Positions 54,589 through 64,000 of a stretch of DNA of 64,000 nt are shown here, one piece after another. This DNA is from Bimuria novae-zelandiae CBS 107.79 (taxonomy: Eukaryota > Ascomycota > Dothideomycetes > Pleosporales > Didymosphaeriaceae). Position numbers and translations under genes: made by a program. The notes beneath the pieces were generated by a model. That model made no database searches. It was not told the origin of the DNA and was given only the letters and a program-made list of their open reading frames with translations. The stretch lies in contig ML976754.1 in the NCBI GenBank assembly GCA_010015655.1, positions 145,222 through 209,221 on the forward strand. Direction: 5' to 3'. Each line of letters opens with the position of its first letter. Positions within the stretch are counted from its first letter, which is position 1.

Positions 54589-57500
54589 ATGAACACCCCT
54601 AGAAATGGTGCGCCAGCTGTGGGTGCGGCAGAGATTGCTTCTAGGCAAAAGCAATCCGAAACCGCGATGATGGATGGGCTGTCCAGTTCCAAAGTCACGG
54701 GTATGCTAGGAAAGTTCGACCTTGCACGTAGAATGCTGATGCCTTAGCAGTGGAATATCACGATCCCTCCGGCCTTTTCCCATTGGTTCAGGAACAACTA
54801 ATCTCTCGGCTTCCATTGAGGAATCTCCATTGGAAAGCACCCACACGGCCCCTGCGCTCTATTGATTCTCTACATGTGGATTTGGTACCCAGTGCAGATA
54901 CAGCGTCCCAGGCAGAAGTACTTGCATCGACACCCACTTCGACCACCACAGACCATGGCAAAGGATCATCCAAAGAGCGACGGCATCAAATTCCAGGCCT
55001 CCGCCAAACCCCTTATCTAAAGGTGTACATACTAAGATGTGATGACTCGGAAAATTACAAGTCAACTACACGGAAGCAGGTGAGGGAGTGGGTGAAGACG
55101 CATACACCATCCTCGCAAAGTAGCTCTTCTGCCAGTAAGCAAGAAAATCATGACGCTTTCGAGTGGATGATCCTCCATGTCGTTCTGCCCGATACTCCGG
55201 CGGCCAGTCAGCCTCGTGGCTCGGCGAGTACTGCTAATGGGGAGAAAGAGAAGAGTAACCTGGCCTCTCGTTTTACAAAAGGGACGACTACACTTCTGGA
55301 AAAGCTGCGCGCGGACTTCGACGCTGCTTCAAAATCTGCGCCAGAGCGCGTGGCTCAAGTACGGTTGCAGAAAGAATCGGTCCCGCCTCATATGCTTCCT
55401 CAGACAACTGTAACGAGCCCACCCATAGCCGAGAGTCCGCAAGAGCAGGATAGAGCATGGAACGACGTTATTGTAAAGTTTAAGCAACTAATCCTGCGGT
55501 CTTTTGACCTACGAGTGGGACAATATGAAGACGACATCCGAGAAAAGGATTCCCAGCGTTCGCTTCCTGGTTGGAATTTTTGCACATTCTTCATACTGAA
55601 AGAAGGCCTTGCAAGAGGCTTTGAGAGTGTTGGCCTTGTCGAGGACGCACTTCTTAGCTACGATGAGCTCTCCATTGGGCTTGACACTGTCGTACGCGAG
55701 CAGGCTACCGAGGGTAGCACAGCTCAAAGTGGAGTCATCAGCGACTACACAGAAGACTTGTACAAACAGGCTTCGGACGTTCTCAACTTCTCCCAAAAGA
55801 AGCATGAGGACAGAAATCAGCAAGAGCCACAGTTCCACGATGATACCCCAATCAATGCCAACAAGAAAGACTACAGAGGTCAAATCCTGTCGAACAACAT
55901 CTCGATCTTTGACTTCCGAACATATATCTTCGCACGTCAAATGTCACTCCTATTACGACTGGGCAATTCTCACTCGGCCCGATCTGATCTAGCTTCTAAG
56001 CTACAGCCGCGCCCTAACGCAGGGGTGCTTCAACGATCGGTGGACGATAGCAATGTTGGCATGAAGTCTGATAGCCCTTCTGGCGACCCTGAAGACCTGT
56101 TCTCCCTTGCTGAACTCTGTACGCGAGCCCTGAACTTCGTGACGTTTGCTGGGCGACTTATGAGAAATGACCTCTTCAGCAGGTAAGTAGACATCCATCA
56201 ACGTTTTTGTACACAATTTTGACAGATGGCCAGCGCCAAAGCCCACGAGACCACTTTCCCGGAGCATTTTGTTGACAATCTCATCCTGTCATGGACATTT
56301 TCTGCTCTAGAACAGATTTTGCGGGAAACCTCGACGTCTTCGTTCCCTTTCACAAAATTCCTCGGTGATGCAGGTACCGGTTCTTCGAGTAAGACCCTGC
56401 CATTTGGGAAGAACGCAAAAGAACAGAAGATTGCTGTGTCGGAGCCCAAGTCTATGATACATCCTTCGCGGGCATCATCACTTAACTACGGCCGGTCGCA
56501 ATCCTCAGATGCCCCATATGCACAACCTTCAGGGAACGCGCAGACTATATTTGAGAATGGGCAATATCAGGATCGGCCTGCGCCCAAACAAGAAAGCAGC
56601 CTGCCGCAGACTAAGAACGGGCAGCAAGAACTCGCCGGTTCTAGGGCACAACTGTTGGCCATCCAGAGACGCATCCTAGAACATGTAGGGAAATATTTGG
56701 GTTGGAGCGTTGGATGGGCTGCTGCTCTTCCGACCTTGGATCCAAAAGTAGAGTTCAATGACGTCGATCTGGATGAAAAGGACAGTTCAGACGAGGAAGA
56801 GACTCAATCTGACAAGCCCACTCCAGCATCGCACGTCATTGGTATATCATCTCCTGCACTCAAGGATGGTACGTCGGGTATTGATCGATTTCGACAGTTT
56901 TACGAGGTATGTCCTCACGTCTCTTCAATGTTTTGAAAGTCTGAGCTCACAATACATAAGACTTTGAGTGACTTGATCGTCAAGCACTACATGGCCGCAG
57001 GTCTGACCAAAGCTAGTGAAGGCGTGCTAGGTGACCTGGCTGCCCTACGTTTGTATGCCTTCCCATGTGGTTTTGAAAGCCTCGGCTGACATTTCCAGTG
57101 AACTCGGAGATTTTGCAGCCGCTGCCATGTATTTCGGACGCATGGCTTCCACTTTTGGAGAGACCGGATGGAACACCGTCGAGACAACAATGCTCAAGAT
57201 GTACGCCCAATGCTTGAAGAAGCTGAACCGTAAGGATGAGTTTGTACGGACGCTCTTGGAGGTACTGGCCAAGTCCGCTGCGAGTAAAAGATCGCTCACG
57301 ACTCACAAAGAGGGTGGAGATCCGAACAAGAAAACACCTCATCTCCCGAGAGATTGGCTCAACGATGACCAGGTCAACACTTCTGGGACCTTGTCAGAGT
57401 TGGTCGACTACTCGCAACAATTGCCTTACGACGTAAATGTGCAGATGGCAAAATACTTCAATGATGTCGTCGTTGAACCCTACGTGCGCCACTTCGATGA

Positions 57501-59563
57501 CAAAGATGGTTTCCAATTGCGACTGCAATTCAGACATCTTCTAGAAGATGACTTTGATTTCGACCAAGCCAAAGTGCGCCTCATAGACGCGACTTCGGCA
57601 CAAGGCAAGGACATCTGGCTGGAGAGCAGAGAGACTGCGCGGGTGAAGAAAGGCATCTGCCGCATCTGGCTGGGCTCGAACGTTTGTATCCCCTGCCAAA
57701 TTCGATCGTGCTTTTTCTAAAAAAAAAAAAAAAAATAGGTCAACACCACGGGAGCATATATTGTCGACAAGATCATCCTGCAAACAAAGCGCATAGCGTT
57801 CGTACACGAGCCTTTTACGAAGGCCGAAGCGACCACTCCTCTCGGTATAATCACATCGGTTTCCGCCACGTCTCTCAAGTCCGCGAAGAAGAACCGAGTT
57901 CTATGCTTTCCACGTACCGAAGCGTTCCGAGCAAGACTCTACCTCTCACACTTCATACACATCGACAAGCCTAGACATGTCGAGATTGAATGCTCCAGTG
58001 GATGGAATGAAATACAGCGAGCCGAGATACGATTGAAGTCGGCATCGGCCGGTCTAAGACTGCGCACAGCTAATGCCACAACAACTTCAGGGACTGCACA
58101 AATTGTGGAAAGGCCTGACCCAGGAGTCATATGCATTGGGGAGATATTCGCGAACACTACCGCGACCTTCCAGATTCCCTATGAGACAGAGACAATGCTT
58201 CCAGACCTGGCAGTCAAGATTGAAATTGATTATTTCACCGAAAATGGCCAATTTCAATACTACTCGTCCTTCACCATACCTGTTGAATTGCCACTGGACG
58301 TCAACGTTCACGATCATTTTAAGAACGCATCTCTCTTCTCCAAGTTCAATATCAAGACCGCGAGTCAGGTTCCTCTAGAGATCTCGGATGTATCTCTGGA
58401 GGGCTCAGGCGAGTATGATGTCAGCGGACCAAGGAAGCCGAAAGGCGGTCTCATCGTCTTCCCAAAACAGCCTGTAGCCGTGACTTACAAAGTCACCAAG
58501 AAGAGCGCTAATGTCCAAGGGCGGAGACAGAGCCAAGCTCAGAATAATGGAAGCCTTGCCCTGTCTGTGGAATATCGCTGTCTAGACGAGGACGTCTTGG
58601 AACGACTACGGACGTTATTCGAGCAAGCAGTGACCAACAGTCCCGTTCATCGGTTGTCACGCCTACTGGTGGATACCTTTGCGGATAAGCTCAAGCACAG
58701 AATCTTACCCCTTCAGTTTGAGAAGATCGCATTGCTAGAGAAAGTCGAACTCGGATCTTTTGACGACATGGGATGGGCGGAGTGCATCGATAGCTTACCC
58801 CAAATTGTCCGAGATGACACTCGCAAATGGCTGGAGAAATGGCATCAAGTAAGGGTATCGATTGACTGCGACATGAGGTGACGCTGAATTTCTCTAGAAC
58901 AACGGATCGATTTTGCTCTCAGCGACATCGGGTCCGGATTCACCAGATTTCAATACTGCGCTGCCTTCTCCCCATCCGCCTCGGCGTATGACTATAACGG
59001 TGTCGATTCCTCAGACCCATATTTTACATACGGCGTCGTTATCACTTGTTTCGGAAGAAGCTTTGTCATCACATGGTTCTAGTATTGCAGTGGTTGGTCA
59101 ACCTCTCTTGACTGAGCTTCGCATCAGACACACCCGCCGTTGGTGCACCCAAAGAAGCCTTCTATCGGCGGCCAACATCTCGTCTCCGACAGACCCTATT
59201 GACTTCGTATACACACTCGAAGCTCATGCGGACACTTGGCTGGTGGCCGGACAGCGCCGAGCTCACTTCACAGCCAAGGAAGATGAAGAACAAAAGTTTA
59301 GTATTATGTTGATACCGCTGAGACCTGGTACCGCGCTCCTCCCAACCGTGGAAATCCGCGCAAGGATAAAACCGAAAGAAGAGGACGAAAAGAAGAAGGA
59401 GGTCACAGGCGACGAGGAGCACTTGAACTGCGAGACAGATTACCTATCGTACGGAGAGTGTGTAGTGGTGGTGCCGGACGTGCGGTGCAGTACAGTGGGC
59501 ATTGGGGACATAAGCTCGCCCAGGAGTGCGATGTGGTTGGAGGCGGAGAGTAGGTCGTCGTAA
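54589..59563 (+). CDS. TRS130: TRAPPII subunit TRAPPC10/Trs130
   Basis: Large subunit of the TRAPPII exchange-factor complex for Rab11/Ypt31 at the late Golgi. Exons 54589-54700, 54748-56182, 56234-56906, 56961-57052, 57099-57681, 57739-58848 and 58898-59563 give 1556 residues. Family marks: VEYHDPSGLFPLVQEQLISRLPLRNLHW at the start, RTPYLKVYILRCDDSENYKST-type block, SLPGWNFCTFFILKEGLARGFESVGLVEDALLSYDEL, DFRTYIFARQMSLLLRLG, the AAAMYFGRMASTFGETGWNTVETTML helical repeat part, and C-terminal beta-rich domains. I chose the upstream ATG (MNTPRNGAPAV); ATGs at codons 27-28 would also fit. Every intron is 46-58 nt. Confidence 0.9.
57682..57738 (+). other. TRAPPC10 intron with an A-run before its acceptor
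   Basis: 57-nt intron: GTTTGT donor, TTTTTCTAA followed by a run of about 15-17 A, then TAG. The poly-A replaces the usual pyrimidines between branch and acceptor. Confidence 0.6.
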
Positions 59564-59845
59564 GTGCAGATAGTGTTTGACTTCGGTCTCGATTGATATC
59601 AAACATGTTTGAAAGTATTCCTCAAGTTTGCCCATTTTCACATGCTCGCGTATACGTGCACAAACAGGGTCGCCAAGATGCTACGTCACGCACGGGCGGG
59701 TCCCCAGCTGGCGGGCCGTCGCTTTCCCTCGCCAAACTATAAACATCAACATTCCACGGCGCCCTTGCAGCGATTGCCTGTCTGCCACGAGATCCACTTG
59801 AACCCCTGTCTTTTGGGCGCCGAAGTCGAATATTCGCGAATCACG
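59564..59845. other. Short intergenic interval
   Basis: 282 bp between tandem genes; the frame of the next gene stays open upstream to 59609, so a longer N-terminus is possible. Confidence 0.4.
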
Positions 59846-61297
59846 ATGCCGAAGAAGGACAAACAGCCCGTCCAAGAGCCCACGGACATGGACGACAAGG
59901 AGAACGAGCACCCGTCCACGTCGCGCACGTCCAAGTTTAAGGAGGGCACCATGAACAGCACAAACAGCATTAATGCACCGCCAGACGAGCTGTGGAAAGG
60001 GCTAGAAATCGACGATATGATTGACAGATTCCACGAAGAGAGCTTGAGTGAGCCCGCCTTCTCGGCTGCTACTCCTGTCGTCCGTGCCACCAACACAACT
60101 ACTGTCGCACAAAGAAGACCTGCCGTGTCGCGTCTGGCTTCGTGGGCTAGTGACGTCCAGACCCCTAGACGTGGGGTCAAAATCACACCCGAACCGTCGA
60201 ATGCGCCTGTACCTGCTACCGAGGGTCATTTTAGTCGCTTCTCCCGCGCCGTCAGTTCTTGGTTCAATGGCGCGGGCGTGAGCTTCAGTGCGCTGGGGAA
60301 ACGCAAGGCGGGGAGCGAGATGGCTGAGAGGCGCGTGGAAAAGACTGCCGTGGAGAAACCAGATGATGTGAAGGAACTGGAGGAAAGGTACAAGCAAATG
60401 AAAGAACAAGGCTTGTTCAGTCCGACTATCATAGGTCCACGCCCCGTAGCAACCAGGAGGCAGCCCAGTGGTATGTATCAGCAATCTCCTACCATGTCGC
60501 GCCAAAAGTGTGCGCACCACGCGTCAGAGGAAGACTTGCAGTACAATGGCCCAAGCCACCCAAATCCTGACTTCCCAGCAGGCATCGCTGCCTCCGTGCC
60601 CGCGACTCCAACTCCGAACACTCTCTCTCTCACCCCAGTCCCACGCACACCCGCCCTCTACAAGACGCCTTCGAAGCGCGACCTCCACAAACAGAGGAAA
60701 CTCAGCAAGCGCGTGTCCGACCTAGAACACAAGCTCCAGGAAGCCAGGAAAGAGCTTACTCTTGTCCTCGGCCCGGACAACCCGAATTCTGTTCCACCGG
60801 TTCCCACTCTTCCTCCCGCAGACCTACCTCCGACGCCCCAAACCGAGCCCTCGATCAGCGCTACCGACATGTCTCCATACCCAGAGATCGAGCCCCCAAA
60901 CTCAGCCTCCAAGACCGAGATGATCAGTCTCGGTAAAGTCGTCAAGAAGCGCAAAGCCCTCCGCGAAGGCGACAGCGACGCCGATTACAAGCCCGTCGCG
61001 GCTGACACTGACACTCACGCCGATACCAACACCAACTACTCTCGCGCCTCCGACTCGGAGGGTTCATACACCAAGCGGACAAAGATCACGCCGCCGAAAA
61101 AGCTTGTGAGGAAGAAGTCCGCGCGTCTGTCGAGGAAGCGGTCGACCGTAAGGGTGGAAAAGGAGCACGTAATCACTGTGAAACCCGATGGCATCGCCGT
61201 GCCCGATGTCCCCCATATACCGCAGGGTGTGAGCGGGAATAGAGTGCCTATGAGTGGTGATGACGGCTATGGTGGCTTCGAGCACGAGATGTTCTGA
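59846..61297 (+). CDS. Nuclear-type coiled-coil protein, 483 aa
   Basis: Intronless, from MPKKDKQPVQEP. Residues ~45-60 hold LWKGLEIDDMIDRFHEESL, then SRLASWASDVQTPRRGVK and HFSRFSRAVSSWFNGAG, a Pro/Thr-rich middle with several TP sites, and a heptad-rich basic coiled coil YKTPSKRDLHKQRKLSKRVS...LEHKLQEARKELTLVLG near residues 270-320. The tail has Lys/Arg clusters (KKLVRKKSARLSRKRS) that look like nuclear localisation signals. Ser/Thr-Pro density suggests cell-cycle phosphorylation (inference). I recall similar fungal proteins labelled as nuclear RNA-binding but would not rely on it. An in-frame ATG at 59681 would add 55 residues. Confidence 0.7.
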   Translation: MPKKDKQPVQEPTDMDDKENEHPSTSRTSKFKEGTMNSTNSINAPPDELWKGLEIDDMIDRFHEESLSEPAFSAATPVVRATNTTTVAQRRPAVSRLASWASDVQTPRRGVKITPEPSNAPVPATEGHFSRFSRAVSSWFNGAGVSFSALGKRKAGSEMAERRVEKTAVEKPDDVKELEERYKQMKEQGLFSPTIIGPRPVATRRQPSGMYQQSPTMSRQKCAHHASEEDLQYNGPSHPNPDFPAGIAASVPATPTPNTLSLTPVPRTPALYKTPSKRDLHKQRKLSKRVSDLEHKLQEARKELTLVLGPDNPNSVPPVPTLPPADLPPTPQTEPSISATDMSPYPEIEPPNSASKTEMISLGKVVKKRKALREGDSDADYKPVAADTDTHADTNTNYSRASDSEGSYTKRTKITPPKKLVRKKSARLSRKRSTVRVEKEHVITVKPDGIAVPDVPHIPQGVSGNRVPMSGDDGYGGFEHEMF

Positions 61298-62153
61298 CGC
61301 TGACGAGTGAGTACGTTGCAGTACTAGGTGCAGAGACCGGGTGCGATGTTGTGCTATTGGCGTCCTTTGGTGTTCACTGCATAGCATGTGCGTTTGGGAT
61401 ACTTCTTGCATAGCGATATATTTGTTGCTGGCTTTTAAATTTCCATTTTGGGCGTACACCAAATTGCGTTGATTTTCATGGTGTTGGATACTGGACGGAT
61501 GAGGTAACGGCTTAACGACGAGATGACCTTTTATTCTTGTCTATAGCTTTTCATATCAATTTCCAGCTCCATTACCTTTTGTCGCATAACCGTATCGTTA
61601 TGACGTGACAACGCCCACTGGTTGAAGATGCCATAGGTGCATTTTGTTTGCAGTTAGTATACATACGTTCTCTACAAAAGTTGCTACCACACACGGCCAT
61701 ACGGCCTTGAGAACAGAGGTTCCCGTCTGCTCAGCTGTACCAGATTTACAGCGGTTATATCCTCTTCTGCTGGCGAATCTTTTACATACGACCATAGGAG
61801 ATTAAGAACTAGACTTCCCTTCGATAGACTTAATACCTGTTTACGCCGTGGACACTACATAGAGGGCCGCTAAGCATGACAACAATTAAGTGTTAGTGTG
61901 AGGCTAGCGACGGTTTTAACTAGTAACACGTAGTCCTGGTGTCTTACTCGTCGATTATTTGTCTCGTATTGGGGGCTGAAGGAAGGAGATGCAAGGTTAG
62001 ATCATTTTGCTCTGCGTACTATGACGCTAGAACACGTTGCCTTTTTCCTGAGCCACAAGTAATATAAGTACGACGATGCTACACATTACACGCTTAACCT
62101 TGGCGACTTTGGTAAATGAATTCCACGGATAGTTCGACCGCCAAAACTTCAAC
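61298..62153. other. Intergenic, 0.86 kb
   Basis: No gene seen. Confidence 0.5.
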
Positions 62154-63535
62154 ATGAGCTACAAGACCAAATTCGACAAGGATGATATTTTACGCGATCC
62201 ATATCTCCCCGTTATTTATGAAAGAATAAGGGAAATGGCCAAGGAACTCGCTGTGCTGGGTAAAATCGACATCGCTTCCAGAATTACAGATCTTCTCCTT
62301 TCGCAAAATCGTACAGAGCATGGGTTCAGCCTGATGCAGTTCTTAAATTTTGCCTTCGAACAAACAGGCGACTGGCCATCTGCCATTCCTCAATCAGCAC
62401 GAAGTAAGGACGCCCTAGATGAACTCGAAATCCCGCCATCAGGTTCAATGGATGAGAAAAGATACGATGAACTTATCAATCCGACGGAATCATCTCAACG
62501 AGATCCGGGTCTTTGTCTCACCATTGCAGTTGTATTATGCGAGAAACGGGGCAAGACAGATTTAGAAGAGATCAAACAAGATGAGCGAGTCGTCAGAGCG
62601 CTCGAGCAGATCACGGAGCGTTTCCACGCCTATTTCGGCGCCCTGATACAGCACCGTAAAATCTGGCCCCTCCTAGCCAGTGGCGTAATTGCGCAGCAGG
62701 TAGGGGTGGACAACGCGAAATTGTGTGCGACGGCGGAGGACTTAGTGGAGACAATTCGCGTACGACTCGAAGAAGGCCGGCAAATGGCCGACCATGAAGG
62801 CAAACCAATCAAAGAACTGCTCGAAATACTTGTAGAGAATACGAGAAAGCACGCATGTCCTCTCTATGAAGAGTTACATGAAGATCCGCCAGAGAGCTAT
62901 TTGCACAAACCTGCAACAGAGAAAGATATCAAAGATATGGAGAAGCGGCTCAAGATGTCTCCTTTACCAGATGACCACAAGGAATTTCTCCTCGCTTCCA
63001 ACGTATTGAATCGGTTTACGATGGCATATTGTTGATACCACCATTATTCGACACTCAGAATGTTGTGCTTGACGACCTATCAAGTACCGTCGAGAAAGTT
63101 GGCTTGGAATTGGTCGAAGATTTGACAGGAACGCCCCAATTGATTCGCGAAGCCGGATGCGAGGCATGGCCATCAGCTACCAAGCATATCGGGATTGCAC
63201 CAATTGACGCCATGGTGTACGTTCTAATCGGTCCCTCTGACGTGAAGGCGACTATCAAGGCCTACAAGAAGGCGCTAGCCAGCGACAAAGTCACCGATGC
63301 TATGAAAGCAGAGACTACTCGTGCCATTGAGGATCGATATGGCTCTATGGAAGCTTTTGAGAAGATGGAATGGGCTATGATATATGGCTCGGATTATGTG
63401 GCAGATTGTCCTGTTGGTACCTTCCGGAGTTGGTTAGAGGATATTGTTCGCACATCTGGCAAGCTGTATGATAGTAATAGCGGCAACTCCTGTCTTGCAT
63501 ACGAGTGCAGGGCAGAACACGCGAGGCGTGGCTAG
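62154..63535 (+). pseudogene. Smi1/Knr4 (SUKH) domain protein broken by a one-base frameshift
   Basis: ATG 62154 opens MSYKTKFDKDDILRDPYLP and a ~250-residue helical N-terminal region (IREMAKELAVLGKIDIASRI, SLMQFLNFAFEQTGDW). A Smi1/Knr4 domain then begins ATEKDIKDMEKRLKMSPLPDDHKEFLLASN. At 63003-63004 the frame changes: the next frame carries IESVYDGILLIPPLFD, exactly what should follow SNG in this fold, while the first frame stops at 63035. One missing base in a Gly codon explains it; no intron fits. The second frame stays open to 63535. Smi1/Knr4 proteins are cell-wall and signalling regulators in yeast and numerous in filamentous fungi. A sequencing error cannot be excluded. Confidence 0.75.
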
Positions 63536-64000
63536 AAAATCACAAATACGTAATGAATTTGTTGTATTATCAATTTACATGAGCAGGGTATTATAACTGT
63601 GCAACTTAGAGTTTTTCCTAAGAATCTCCGCCTTAGGACTGCGAAAGCCGTATGTGGAAAGAGGTTTTCTCTAAATACACCGTCATGTCTCGGTAGGTAT
63701 TCGACTTCTGTAGGTTAGAGCGACAGCATCCAGCGTAGGACCTGATAGTATAGTGTGGTGCGAAGTATATAGAACTTATAAAACGGGCCATTGCTTCATC
63801 TTGATCCCAATTTAGGTACATGACATTACCTGGGCTATAATTCTTTCTTCCTCCCTACTTTTCCGGCCTTCCGTAGACCTACTGAGCCGATGAGGACACT
63901 GACTACGGCCGCCGCAAAGCATGTCCAAAAGTCGCTCCGATAGCCCTTCTGGAGGGCTACTATCAACGCAGGTGCTTTTTTTTTTTTTTTTTTTTTTTTT
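63536..64000. other. Right end, no gene seen; ends in a T25 run
   Basis: 465 bp without a supportable gene. Bases 63976-64000 are all T. Confidence 0.6.

Overview
This is nuclear DNA from a filamentous ascomycete (Pezizomycotina). The evidence is short GT-AG introns (mostly 40-80 nt) with GTAAGT-type donors and CTAAC/CTGAC branch sites, a decayed Ty3/gypsy chromovirus, DNA with the repeat-induced point mutation (RIP) signature, and core genes of ascomycete type (alpha-tubulin, Byr4/Bfa1-like, Ksp1-like kinase, RTA1-like protein, Bli-4-like dehydrogenase). The class is not shown by the sequence; Dothideomycetes is only a guess.

Layout. Bases 1-2837 are a repeat island: the 3' end of a chromovirus (pol C-terminus with chromodomain, a convergent antisense reading frame with a Zn2Cys6-like cysteine pattern, polypurine tract, complete 3' LTR), then 1.2 kb of AT-rich RIP-mutated DNA. 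From about 4.2 kb it is gene-dense euchromatin: Nup54/Nup57 and NDUFA8 (divergent), a hypothetical gene, Apc15, a Bli-4-like dehydrogenase, a multi-zinc-finger gene broken by two in-frame stops, a decayed cation/proton antiporter pseudogene, a WD40 protein, Byr4/Bfa1-like and XRCC4/Lif1 (divergent), a conserved nuclear-type protein, a DUF2237-like fragment, a small F-box-like protein lying 11 bp behind a single-pass membrane protein, alpha-tubulin, a Glu-rich protein, an amidase, an MMTAG2-like protein and MED6 (divergent), a Ksp1-like kinase, enolase-phosphatase E1, a small hypothetical, an RTA1-like protein and TRAPPC10/Trs130 (divergent), a coiled-coil nuclear-type protein, and a Smi1/Knr4 (SUKH) gene broken by a single-base frameshift. 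The window ends in a run of 25 T.

The genes do not form one pathway or a metabolite cluster. Most are housekeeping: nuclear pore, respiratory complex I, APC/C, mitotic exit, end joining, Mediator, tubulin, TRAPPII traffic and methionine salvage. Divergent pairs with 0.3-0.7 kb shared promoters are frequent. Accessory or decaying material is confined to the left repeat island, the zinc-finger and antiporter loci (12.3-18.1 kb), the hairpin cluster near 20 kb, and the SUKH locus at the right end. I found no convincing tRNA, rRNA or CRISPR array. Exon boundaries were worked out by hand from splice motifs and frame continuity, so single junctions may be off by a few bases.
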